A stretch of DNA of 64,000 nt from Mycolicibacter terrae (GTDB lineage Bacteria; Actinomycetota; Actinomycetes; Mycobacteriales; Mycobacteriaceae), in NCBI RefSeq assembly GCF_010727125.1, contig NZ_AP022564.1, forward strand, positions 248,001 to 312,000, written 5' to 3'. The translations under genes were made by a program, and so were the position numbers. Under the pieces are notes generated by a model. The model did not search any database, was not told where the DNA came from, and saw only the letters and a list, made by a program, of their open reading frames with translations. The stretch's first letter is position 1. Each line of letters opens with the position of its first letter. Shown here piece by piece: positions 19,262-27,205 of this stretch.

Positions 19262-20202
19262 CCCGGCTGCGTGCCGCGCTGGTGGCGTTCGCCGAGCAGC
19301 AGCTGCCGGAGGCGGGCCGCTGGTGCGTGGCGCTGTCGGGCGGGCCGGACTCGCTGGCCCTGACCGCCGTCGCCGCGCGCGAGCGGCCCACCACGGCGTT
19401 GATCGTCGACCATGGCCTGCAACCCGGCTCGGCGCAGGTGGCCGACCTGGCCCGCAGCCAGGCCCTCGAGCTGGGCTGCGTCGCCGCGCAGACCATCGCG
19501 GTGACCGTCGGAGCCGAGGGTGGCCCCGAGGCGGCGGCCCGCACCGCCCGCTACGCCGCCCTGGACGAGGCGCGCGACCGGGCCCCCGTGCTGTTGGGCC
19601 ACACCCTCGACGACCAGGCCGAGACGGTGCTGCTGGGACTGGGCCGCGGCTCGGGGCCCCGCTCGATGGCCGGGATGCGGCCCTACGACCCGCCGTGGTG
19701 CCGCCCGCTGCTGGGGCTGCGCCGCGAGCTGACCCGAGACGCCTGCGCCGAGCTGGGATTGACGCCGTGGCTCGACCCGCACAACAGCGATAAGCGTTTC
19801 ACCCGGGCGCGGCTGCGCTCCGAGGTGCTGCCGCTGCTGGAGGAGGTGCTGGGCGGCGGGGTGGCCGAAGCGCTGGCCCGCACCGCGACCGCGCTGCGGG
19901 AGAACACCGAGCTCGTCGATGCGCTGGCCGAGCAGGCGCTGCCCGGCGCGACGGCCGGCGCCGGCTTGGACACCGCCGGCCTCGTGGCGCTGCCCGGCCC
20001 GGTGCGGCGGGCGGTGATCCGGCGCTGGCTGCTGGCCGGCGGCGGCCGCGGGTTGACCGACCTGCAGATCCGGGCGGTCGATCGGTTGGTCACGCACTGG
20101 CGCGGACAGGGCGGAGTGGCGGTCGGATCGGACCTGCGCGGTGAGCGGCTGTTCGCGGTCCGCGGCGACGGTCTGCTGCGGCTGCGCCGGGAGCCGTGCT
20201 GA
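19240..20202 (+). CDS. tilS: tRNA(Ile)-lysidine synthase TilS
   Basis: The product is 320 residues. SGGPDS at 33-38 is the PP-loop that binds ATP. Further family motifs are VDHGLQPGS, LLGHTLDDQAETVLLGLGRGSG and DPHNSDKRFTRARLR. The enzyme adds lysine to cytidine 34 of the tRNA that reads AUA. The GTG at 19240 gives (M)DRPRAVARLRAA, which lines up with the M. tuberculosis TilS N-terminus, even though it lies 22 bases inside the preceding gene. hpt follows 22 bases after the stop, the common tilS-hpt-(ftsH) neighbourhood. Confidence 0.94.
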   Translation: MDRPRAVARLRAALVAFAEQQLPEAGRWCVALSGGPDSLALTAVAARERPTTALIVDHGLQPGSAQVADLARSQALELGCVAAQTIAVTVGAEGGPEAAARTARYAALDEARDRAPVLLGHTLDDQAETVLLGLGRGSGPRSMAGMRPYDPPWCRPLLGLRRELTRDACAELGLTPWLDPHNSDKRFTRARLRSEVLPLLEEVLGGGVAEALARTATALRENTELVDALAEQALPGATAGAGLDTAGLVALPGPVRRAVIRRWLLAGGGRGLTDLQIRAVDRLVTHWRGQGGVAVGSDLRGERLFAVRGDGLLRLRREPC

Positions 20203-20224
20203 GCATCCGCGGTGATTTTGTGCG

Positions 20225-20863
20225 GTGCAGTTGGTTGTCGAACATCACCCATGGCACGCTGTGCTGGTGGCTGCGTTCTCGCCGGGGGAGACACCCGAGT
20301 CATACGCGGGTGACATCAAATCGGTACTGCTGACCGAGGAGCAGATCCGGACCCGCACCGCCGAACTCGGTGCGCAGATCGCCGCCGACTACGCCGAGGG
20401 CCGCGATCGCGCCGAGGGCGGCGACCTTCTGCTGATCACCGTGCTCAAAGGCGCGGTGCTGTTCGTCACCGACCTGGCCCGGGCGATCCCGCTGCCCACC
20501 CAATTCGAATTCATGGCGGTCAGCTCCTACGGATCGTCCACGTCGTCGTCGGGGGTGGTGCGCATCCTCAAGGACCTCGACCGCGACATCAGCGACCGCG
20601 ACGTGCTGATCGTCGAGGACGTGGTCGACTCCGGTCTGACCCTGTCGTGGCTGCTGCGCAACCTGGCCGCCCGCCGGCCCCGGTCGTTGCGGGTCTGCAC
20701 GCTGCTGCGCAAACCGGACGCGGCGCGCGCCGCCGTGGACATCGCCTACGTCGGTTTCGACATCCCGAACGACTTCGTGGTCGGCTACGGACTGGATTAC
20801 ATCGAGCGCTACCGCGACCTGCCCTACATCGGCACTCTGGACCCGCGGATCTACCAGAGCTGA
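20225..20863 (+). CDS. hpt: Hypoxanthine-guanine phosphoribosyltransferase
   Basis: The product is up to 212 residues. The type I PRTase signature [15 protein letters not shown] binds [20 protein letters not shown] and the flexible loop [11 protein letters not shown] are also present, and [10 protein letters not shown] near the C-terminus binds the purine. It salvages hypoxanthine and guanine to IMP and GMP. The start is uncertain: GTG at 20225 is the longest, but GTGs at 20261 and 20267 give a protein closer to the usual mycobacterial start ([16 protein letters not shown]). It is the last gene of the carboxypeptidase-tilS-hpt run and convergent with lpqG 28 bases away. Confidence 0.93.
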   Translation: MQLVVEHHPWHAVLVAAFSPGETPESYAGDIKSVLLTEEQIRTRTAELGAQIAADYAEGRDRAEGGDLLLITVLKGAVLFVTDLARAIPLPTQFEFMAVSSYGSSTSSSGVVRILKDLDRDISDRDVLIVEDVVDSGLTLSWLLRNLAARRPRSLRVCTLLRKPDAARAAVDIAYVGFDIPNDFVVGYGLDYIERYRDLPYIGTLDPRIYQS

Positions 20864-20891
20864 AGCCGGCGCCGCAGCAGCTCCGCGCCGA

Positions 20892-21638
20892 TCAGGTCAG
20901 TTCCCATACCGCGGTCACCGAGAAGCTCACCGTCTGCTGGCCGGGTTCGACCGGGGGCGGGGCGGCCATCGCGCGCGGCATCGGCATCCCGACCGACGTC
21001 TGGGGCGGAGCTCCACCGGCCACCTCCGAGATCGAGATCACCTGGCCGAGTCGCAGCCCGGACAGGTGCGCGTACTGCTCGGCGCGGTCCTTGGCGTCGT
21101 TGAAGGCCCGCTCGCGGGCGTCGCGCACCAGCTGCGAGTCGTCCTCGATGGAGTAACTCACCCCGTTGATCCGGGTGGCGTCCCCGCCGGCCCGCACGAT
21201 CACGGCCAGCACCTGCGAGGCGGAATCCCGTTCCACCTTGACCCGGATCGTGTTGCCGGCCCGGTATCCGGTGATGTTGGCCGACCCGCCCGGTTCGGCG
21301 TTGCCGTACTGCGGCTGCAGGCTCACCTGGGTGGTGCTGATGTCCTTGCGGTCCACCCCCGCCTCCACCAGCGCGTCGATCACCGCCTGCTGACGCTCGC
21401 TGGTCTGGTTCATCGCATTGGTGACGTCGCCGGCGATGAACTCGATGCCCGCCTCGGTGGTCAAGGTGTCCGGAACGCCCTGCACCTCACCGGATCCGAT
21501 GACGGTCACCTGGCGGGGCTGATCCGCGCCGCCGCCACTCGGCACGGCGTCGCATCCGGCCACCGCGACGCCCACGAGACCGGCCAGGGCCAGCGTCGTC
21601 GACCAGCGGTGAACCTTCCGGGCGGGGTGTGTCGGCAT
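20892..21638 (-). CDS. lpqG: SIMPL-domain (DUF541) lipoprotein LpqG
   Basis: The product is 248 residues. A signal peptide with lipobox VAVAGC puts the lipidated Cys near residue 28. The mature part is a SIMPL domain: VTVIGSGEVQGVPDTLTTEAG is the usual opening strand, and GYRAGNTIRVKV and RERAFNDAKDRAEQYA are family motifs. The function of SIMPL lipoproteins is not established. The ATG at 21638 has TAGGGT seven bases upstream, so the message may be leaderless. In M. tuberculosis the PE32/PPE65/esxW/esxV genes lie next to lpqG; here a PAS-ANTAR gene does. Confidence 0.88.
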   Translation of the reverse strand: MPTHPARKVHRWSTTLALAGLVGVAVAGCDAVPSGGGADQPRQVTVIGSGEVQGVPDTLTTEAGIEFIAGDVTNAMNQTSERQQAVIDALVEAGVDRKDISTTQVSLQPQYGNAEPGGSANITGYRAGNTIRVKVERDSASQVLAVIVRAGGDATRINGVSYSIEDDSQLVRDARERAFNDAKDRAEQYAHLSGLRLGQVISISEVAGGAPPQTSVGMPMPRAMAAPPPVEPGQQTVSFSVTAVWELT

Positions 21639-21645
21639 GAGTGGC

Positions 21646-21651
21646 ACCCTA
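21646..21651 (-). promoter_or_regulatory. Candidate -10 hexamer of lpqG (leaderless)
   Basis: TAGGGT on the minus strand is followed by seven bases and the ATG. Confidence 0.45.
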
Positions 21652-21728
21652 GCCCAGTCGCGCGACGGCGCAGGCGATCGTGGCCATGGATTCTGTCGAT
21701 GGGCCAGCCGGGCGCGTACCGGCTGGCG

Positions 21729-21734
21729 GATAAT
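21729..21734 (+). promoter_or_regulatory. Candidate -10 hexamer of the PAS-ANTAR gene (leaderless)
   Basis: GATAAT matches five of six bases of TATAAT and lies seven bases before the ATG at 21742. No ribosome site is visible. Confidence 0.5.
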
Positions 21735-21741
21735 TCGACAC

Positions 21742-22413
21742 ATGAACGACGAGCCCGACGACGCCGCCCCCGCGGCTCCCCGGCGGTATCTGACCGTAGG
21801 GTCCTTTCGCTTCTGGTTCGTCGGTCAGCGCTGGGAATGGTCGGATGAGGTCGCCGAAATGCACGGCTACCGGCCGGGCCAGATCACACCGACGACGGAG
21901 CTGGTGCTGACCCACAAGCATCCCGATGATCGTCGCGACGTCCAAGATCTGCTCGACCGGGCGTTGCACTCAGCGGAATCGTTTTCCAGCCGGCATCGCT
22001 TCCTCGACGCCGCCGGAGAAGAGCACGACGCGATCGTCGTCGCCGACCGGATGTATGACGAGCGCGGCGCGGTCGCCGGAACGGAGGGCTATTACATCGA
22101 TCTGACCGACACGGTCGACGAGACCCGCCAGGGGCTGCTCGACGAGGTCCTGCCGGGGCTGCTCGAAGGCCGGGCGGTGATCGAACAGGCGAAAGGGGCG
22201 CTGATGTATGCCTACCGCATCAGCGCCGGACAGGCGTTCCGGATATTGCAGTGGCGCTCCCAGGAGACCAACACCAAATTGCGGACCCTGGCCACCCGGT
22301 TGATCGAGGAAATGCATGACCTGCCCCCCGTGCCGGCGACTGCCCGAAGCCAGTTCGACCACCTGCTGCTGACCGTTCACCGGCGGGACGACAAAGACGG
22401 TACCGGGACTTGA
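21742..22413 (+). CDS. PAS-ANTAR domain protein, putative RNA-binding antiterminator
   Basis: The product is 223 residues. Residues ~15-120 resemble a PAS_3 fold (WEWSDEVAEMHGY, then HPDDRRDVQDLL). Residues ~140-195 are an ANTAR domain: GRAVIEQAKGALMYAYRIS and AFRILQWRSQETNTKLRTLA show the conserved helices and Ala/Arg positions. ANTAR proteins bind paired hexaloop hairpins in nascent RNA and prevent termination; the PAS part would sense the signal. There is no kinase or receiver domain. A STAS gene follows 83 bases downstream. Neither is in the equivalent M. tuberculosis interval. Confidence 0.88.
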   Translation: MNDEPDDAAPAAPRRYLTVGSFRFWFVGQRWEWSDEVAEMHGYRPGQITPTTELVLTHKHPDDRRDVQDLLDRALHSAESFSSRHRFLDAAGEEHDAIVVADRMYDERGAVAGTEGYYIDLTDTVDETRQGLLDEVLPGLLEGRAVIEQAKGALMYAYRISAGQAFRILQWRSQETNTKLRTLATRLIEEMHDLPPVPATARSQFDHLLLTVHRRDDKDGTGT

Positions 22414-22496
22414 GTCGAACGCCGCGCGGGCGACTATTCTGGTTCGCGTTAGTTGCCGGTCTCGATGTTGACACATGAACAAGTGGAGGCGTGGGG

Positions 22497-22859
22497 ATGG
22501 AATTGATCGTTCGTCAGGAGAGCGTCGACGGCGCTGTGCTGCTGCGGGTCGCGGGAGAGATCGACTCCAGCAATGTCGGGGAGTTCGCCGAGCGTCTGGC
22601 CACAGCGATTCCCCAGGATTGCGACCCGTCAAGGCCGCTCGTCGTCGACCTGCAGGACGTGACGTTTTTCGGAAGCGCAGGGCTCAACGCCGTGCTCGCC
22701 TGTCACGAGAAGGGCACGGCCAACGGAGCTTCGGTCCGACTGGTCGCAAACAGACCGGAGGTCCTCGATCCCATCCGGGTCACCAAGCTGGACAGTGTTC
22801 TGGCGCTCTACCCGACTGTCAGCGAGGCGATCGTCGGCACCACCTCCGCCAAGACGTGA
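22497..22859 (+). CDS. STAS-domain anti-sigma-factor antagonist
   Basis: The product is 120 residues, a single STAS domain. LVVDLQDVTFFGSAGLNAVL carries the Ser that an anti-sigma kinase phosphorylates (in FFGSAG). The ATG at 22497 is chosen because GGAGG at 22485-22489 sits seven bases upstream; a GTG at 22491 is too close. Antagonists of this type (RsfA, RsfB) control SigF-like sigma factors in mycobacteria. No anti-sigma kinase or sigma gene is adjacent, so the partner must be elsewhere. It follows the PAS-ANTAR gene on the same strand. Confidence 0.88.
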   Translation: MELIVRQESVDGAVLLRVAGEIDSSNVGEFAERLATAIPQDCDPSRPLVVDLQDVTFFGSAGLNAVLACHEKGTANGASVRLVANRPEVLDPIRVTKLDSVLALYPTVSEAIVGTTSAKT

Positions 22860-23015
22860 CGTCCTCGGCGAGCCGGCACAACACCGGCCGCGGATGCGCC
22901 TGCCCCGTACCGATAGTCTCGCTGATGATGTCGCCACGGTGTGCACCGCGCAGGGAAGCCGAGTGCCCCTGCGATGCGATCACGTCGTGAGATCCCGCCA
23001 ACAGGAAGTCAAGGC

Positions 23016-23864
23016 ATGACTGTCGCGCCCTCCAGAGCACTGTCCAGCGCCATCGAAGCCTTCGCGGGGCAGGTGTACTTCGCACCAGAATGTCACCGCG
23101 GCTACGCGGCACTGGGCTTTCAGCCCAGTCCCGCCACTTCCGGTGGGGTCGAGATGCCGGACGGGCCGGCCTACTTCTGCAGTCGCGGTTCGGCGCTGGG
23201 GCAGGCCTCCGGGGAGGTGATCGCCGCGACCTTCGGCGTGTTCAACCCCGCGGTGGTGGTGCCCGCGGTCGACTACGGCTGGACCCTCACCGACGCGCCG
23301 ACCATCCGCGCGGCCCGCACCGAAGGCTCGGTTGCCCAGCTGCGCCGCGTCCTCGGGGTCGCTCCCGACGGTGTCGACCGCGCGGTGCAGCTGTTGCGCC
23401 GCGCCGCCGACGGCCTGTCGATGGCCGGCAAGCCGCTGTTCTCCGGGCTGGTCGCCGACGGGTTGTCGGGCGACCCGCTCACCGAGGCCTGGCAGCTGGC
23501 CGATCAACTGCGGGAGTTCCGCGGCGACGCGCACGTGAACGCTTGGACCGCCGCCGGATTCGACGGGGTCGAGATCGGGCTGATCACCGAGCTCTACCGG
23601 GGACTTCCGCCGCGCAGCTACGTGCGGACCAGGGCGTGGAGCGATGAGGATCTCACCGCCGGTGAGGCGCGGCTGGCCGAGCGGGATCTGGCGCACGACG
23701 GCGCGCTCACCGATGCGGGACGCGCGGCCCGCGAGTCGGTCGAGACGGCGACCGATGCGGCGTGTGCCCCGGTCGTCGCCCGCCTCGGCGACGACCTGGA
23801 TGAGCTGGTCGAACTGGTGGGCGGATGGTCGCACCGGCTGCGTGAGGCCGGCGCGTTCCCGTAG
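23016..23864 (+). CDS. SCO6745-family protein of unknown function
   Basis: The product is 282 residues, with no signal peptide or membrane helix. It reads as two alpha-helical repeats and a winged-helix-like C-terminal part (LAHDGALTDAGRAARESVE is typical of the SCO6745/MarR-like family). The N-terminal AGQVYFAPECHRGYAALGF is conserved in actinobacterial relatives. No enzymatic motif is visible. The ATG at 23016 has AGGA-type sequence about ten bases upstream. It is convergent with the alcohol dehydrogenase gene and separated by 156 bases from the STAS gene. Confidence 0.75.
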   Translation: MTVAPSRALSSAIEAFAGQVYFAPECHRGYAALGFQPSPATSGGVEMPDGPAYFCSRGSALGQASGEVIAATFGVFNPAVVVPAVDYGWTLTDAPTIRAARTEGSVAQLRRVLGVAPDGVDRAVQLLRRAADGLSMAGKPLFSGLVADGLSGDPLTEAWQLADQLREFRGDAHVNAWTAAGFDGVEIGLITELYRGLPPRSYVRTRAWSDEDLTAGEARLAERDLAHDGALTDAGRAARESVETATDAACAPVVARLGDDLDELVELVGGWSHRLREAGAFP

Positions 23865-23882
23865 CCGGCCGTCGCCGTCTGG

Positions 23883-24899
23883 CTAGGGCGTGACCAGGAT
23901 CTTGCAGTGCCGGTCGGGGTCGGTCAGGTCGTCGAATGCCGTACCCACGCCGTCGAGCCCGACCTCACCGGTAATCAGCGGCGCGACGTCGATGTCTCCC
24001 TCGGCGATGGCCCGCAGCGATGCGGCGAACTCCGCCGGCTCGTAGGCCAACACGAACTGCACGCTGATCTCCTTGGCGATGCCGAAGAACGGGTGCACCG
24101 TGTCGGGCTGCATGCACACCCCTGCGACGACCAGTCGGCTGCCGACCGGCGTTCGCCGCAGCACGTCGTCGATGATGCCGGGCACGCCGACCGCTTCGAA
24201 GACCACCTTCGGTTCGATCGTGTCGAACGGCGACCCCTGCGCCGGGTCGAGTGACCGGTGTGCACCCATCGCCGTCGCGAGTTCACGCCGTATCTGGGAA
24301 TAGTCCACGGCCACAATGTCTTCCACGCCAGAAGTGCGTAGTGCGGCGATGATCGCCATCCCGATCGGGCCGCAGCCCAGCACCAATGCCGTTTCGCCGG
24401 GGGTGATGCCGGACTTGTTGACCGCGTGCAGTCCCACGGCCATCGGCTCGGTCAGCGCGGCGTGGCGAGGGTCCATTCCGTTGGGGATGGGAACCAGCAG
24501 CGGGGCCGACAGCAGCATCTTCTCGGCGTAGCCGCCCACCGTGGTGTTGGAGTACACGATCGGCTCGATACCTTTGGCGGCCAACAACACCGGAATCGAG
24601 GTGACCGGTGTGCCGGCCGGAAACGTGTCGGTTCCGGGTCCCGCCTCCAGCACCCGTGCACTGAACTCGTGGCCCATGAAGATGTCGGCGGCGAGGTCGA
24701 CGGACGCGCTGGACGAGGGGCTGCCCGACATGGACTGCGTCGCCGCCAGTACCTGCTCGCCGTGCGCGGCGAAGTGCAGGTCCGAACCGCAGATGCCGCA
24801 GGCCGTCACCTCGACCAGCACCTGGCCCGGGCCGGGCGTGGGCTCCGGTACGTCGTTGCGGTAGACCATGCGCCGGTCGCGCAGCACCGCCGCACGCAT
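23883..24899 (-). CDS. Zinc-type alcohol dehydrogenase (MDR family)
   Basis: The product is 338 residues. The catalytic zinc site is CGICGSDLH and GHEF, and the Rossmann motif is LVLGCGPIGMAI. The structural-zinc four-Cys loop of many ADHs is missing; the loop instead has a Ser-rich insert (SGSPSSSASVD). The substrate is unknown. The ATG overlaps the stop of the LLM gene by four bases (ATGA), making it the third gene of ephA-LLM-ADH. Confidence 0.88.
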   Translation of the reverse strand: MRAAVLRDRRMVYRNDVPEPTPGPGQVLVEVTACGICGSDLHFAAHGEQVLAATQSMSGSPSSSASVDLAADIFMGHEFSARVLEAGPGTDTFPAGTPVTSIPVLLAAKGIEPIVYSNTTVGGYAEKMLLSAPLLVPIPNGMDPRHAALTEPMAVGLHAVNKSGITPGETALVLGCGPIGMAIIAALRTSGVEDIVAVDYSQIRRELATAMGAHRSLDPAQGSPFDTIEPKVVFEAVGVPGIIDDVLRRTPVGSRLVVAGVCMQPDTVHPFFGIAKEISVQFVLAYEPAEFAASLRAIAEGDIDVAPLITGEVGLDGVGTAFDDLTDPDRHCKILVTP

Positions 24900-26098
24900 C
24901 AACGAGGCCCGGTGTCGGCGGCGTGCTCGACTGTGTGCTCCACCACGGCGTTGCGGATCGCCTCGCCGGCCCGGCCGAACAAGGTGTCGCGCATGCCCTT
25001 GGCCCATTCGTGCGATGCCCGGGGTGCGATAAGTTGTCCTTTGAAGTGCGGAATCACTTTGCGGGCCAGCAATTCGTAGCTGTGGTAAGTGGCCTCCGGA
25101 GAGGCCCAATCGTGACCGAGCAACAGCAGGGTACCGAAGCCGCCGGAGCGGTCCAGCAGGTCGGTGATGTGTTCGATGGCGTCGTCGGGGGTGCCGATGC
25201 AGCAGCTGCCGGCCGCGGCGTAGGCCTCGACGAACTCCCGTGGTGACTGCGCTTCGCCCTCGACCGAGCTGGCCAGCGGGACGAACCCGGCCGCACCGAA
25301 GTAGTTCGCGAAATCCTGCAGGCCGTAGGTGCAGTCGTCCAGGGCCTGATCGCGGGTGTCGGCGACGTGCATGATGCTCAGCACCCGCCAGTCGGCCCGG
25401 TCCGGTTCCTCACGGCCTGCCTTGGTGGCCTGCTCGCGCACCACCTCCCAGGCGCTCTCGAGTGCGGCGAAGCCACCTGGAATCGACATCGACAGCGACA
25501 GCAGTGACGTGCCCAGCGCGCCGGCCAGTCGCGGACCCGACGGGGAAACCATTGCCGCCGTGGAGATCTCCGGATACGGCCAGGTGTAAGGCCGGATGTG
25601 CAGTGCGGCGTCGCGCAAGGTGAACCAGTCCGAGTGCCGGGTGACCAGTTCGCCGGGCTCGGCGCGGAACAACGCCAGAATCGCCTCCAGGGACTCCTGC
25701 ATCATCCGGCGCTGCTCGACGGGGTCGATGCCCATCATGTGGGCGTCGGTGGGCAGGGCGCCCGGCCCGGCGCCGAACATCACCCGGCCGCGGGTCAGGT
25801 GATCCAGCAGCACCCAGCGGTCGGCCACCATCAGCGGGTGGTGGTAGGGCAGCGAGACCACTCCGGTGCCGAGCCGGATGTGCTTTGTGCGTTCGGCGGC
25901 CGCCGCGATGAACACCTCGGGGCAGGCGATCAGCTCGTAGCCGCCCGAGTGGTGCTCGCCGAACCAGGCTTCGTCGAACCCCAGCCGGTCCAGGGCGACC
26001 ACTCGTTCCAGGTCGTATTCCAGTGCGACCGTGGGCGATTGCCCCAGCGCGTGAAACGGTGTGATGAAGACCCCGAAGCGAAGCGGCGCGGCCATCAT
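24899..26098 (-). CDS. LLM-class flavin-dependent monooxygenase (Rv3618-like)
   Basis: The product is 399 residues with a bacterial-luciferase TIM barrel: RFGVFITPFH at the start, FDEAWFGEHHSGGYE, TGVVSLPYHHPLMVADRW and GRVMFGAGPG are LLM hallmarks. These enzymes use FMN or F420 to oxidise aldehydes, ketones or other organics. The ATG overlaps the ephA stop (TCATGATG on the minus strand), and the stop overlaps the ADH start. Rv3618 is next to ephA in M. tuberculosis too, so this pairing is conserved; the ADH gene is the local addition. Confidence 0.9.
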   Translation of the reverse strand: MMAAPLRFGVFITPFHALGQSPTVALEYDLERVVALDRLGFDEAWFGEHHSGGYELIACPEVFIAAAAERTKHIRLGTGVVSLPYHHPLMVADRWVLLDHLTRGRVMFGAGPGALPTDAHMMGIDPVEQRRMMQESLEAILALFRAEPGELVTRHSDWFTLRDAALHIRPYTWPYPEISTAAMVSPSGPRLAGALGTSLLSLSMSIPGGFAALESAWEVVREQATKAGREEPDRADWRVLSIMHVADTRDQALDDCTYGLQDFANYFGAAGFVPLASSVEGEAQSPREFVEAYAAAGSCCIGTPDDAIEHITDLLDRSGGFGTLLLLGHDWASPEATYHSYELLARKVIPHFKGQLIAPRASHEWAKGMRDTLFGRAGEAIRNAVVEHTVEHAADTGPR

Positions 26099-27078
26099 GA
26101 CACCCGCCCGGACGGTACGGCCGCCAAGAACTCCAGCAGCGCCGCATTGACCTCGTCGGGCCGTTCCTGCTGCAACCAGTGGCCGGCGCCGTCGATCAGC
26201 ACCTCGCGGTAGGGGCCGCTCACCAGCTCATGGGACCGGTCACGCCGGGTGAAAGCCAGCACCGGGTCGGCGGTTCCGGCGATGAACAGTGCGGGGACGT
26301 CGATAGTGGCCGACGGCGGATTCGCCATGATCTCCCAATTTCGGTCGAGGTTGCGGTACCAGTTCAACCCGCCGGTGAAACCGGTGCGGGTGAACTCGGC
26401 GATGTAGTGGTCGAGTTCGTCGGCGCTGATCCAGTCCGGCCGCGCGGCCGGTTCGGCCAGTCGATCGATGAAGCCCATCGGGCCGGGGGCGGTCATCAAC
26501 AGCGCCGAGTCACGGTCGGCCGGACTGAGGCTGCCCATCATCCGGCGCATGGTGCGCGCCGGGTCGGAACCCAGTTCCGCGTCGGCGACGCCGGGTTGCT
26601 GGAAATAGAGCATGTAGAAGAAGTTCTCGCCGAAGATCTTTCCGAACGCCTCGGTCGGCCGGACCTGCGGGCGGGGCACCGGCGGAACGCTGAGCCCCAC
26701 CACACCGGACACCCGTTCGGGGTGCAGCTGCGCGGCGCTCCACACCACCGGGCCGCCCCAGTCGTGACCGATCCAGACCGCGCGGTCTGCCCCGACGTCG
26801 TCGAGCAGCCCGACCAGGTCGCCGGTCAATGCGGTGATGTCGTAGGCGGTGAGCTCGTCCGGGCGCGTCGAACCGCCGTAGCCGCGCTGATCGGGGGCCA
26901 GCACATGAAAGCCCGCGTCGGCCAGCGCCGGGATCTGATGTCGCCAGGAATAGGCCAGTTCCGGAAAGCCATGCGCCAATAGAACGACCGGGGCATTGGG
27001 CCCATTGTGCTGGCCCGCTTCGATGACCCGCAGGGTCACGCCGTTGGTGTTGACGAAACGTTCGATGGGGTTGGCCAC
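26095..27078 (-). CDS. ephA: Epoxide hydrolase EphA
   Basis: The product is 327 residues with an alpha/beta-hydrolase fold. HGFPELAYSWR carries the oxyanion-hole HGFP. IGHDWGG holds the nucleophile Asp in the GHDWG elbow. The charge-relay Asp is in FIAGTADPV, the catalytic His in DGAGHWLQQERP, and cap tyrosines such as HYIAEF are present. It opens epoxides to diols in detoxification or lipid metabolism. The GTG at 27078 gives (M)ANPIERFVNTNGV, aligning with M. tuberculosis EphA. It is divergent from ftsH, 127 bases away; in M. tuberculosis the espACD genes lie between the two. Confidence 0.93.
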   Translation of the reverse strand: MANPIERFVNTNGVTLRVIEAGQHNGPNAPVVLLAHGFPELAYSWRHQIPALADAGFHVLAPDQRGYGGSTRPDELTAYDITALTGDLVGLLDDVGADRAVWIGHDWGGPVVWSAAQLHPERVSGVVGLSVPPVPRPQVRPTEAFGKIFGENFFYMLYFQQPGVADAELGSDPARTMRRMMGSLSPADRDSALLMTAPGPMGFIDRLAEPAARPDWISADELDHYIAEFTRTGFTGGLNWYRNLDRNWEIMANPPSATIDVPALFIAGTADPVLAFTRRDRSHELVSGPYREVLIDGAGHWLQQERPDEVNAALLEFLAAVPSGRVS

Positions 27079-27205
27079 GGTCCCACCAAAGCACACCTGG
27101 GTGCGGACGGAGAAGAGGTTGCCCGGTCTGAGCACCCGGACGGTAGCCTGAACATGCCCAGCTGCAAGTACTGGAAGGATTTGGGCCGAGGCCGGCCGAT
27201 GTCTG

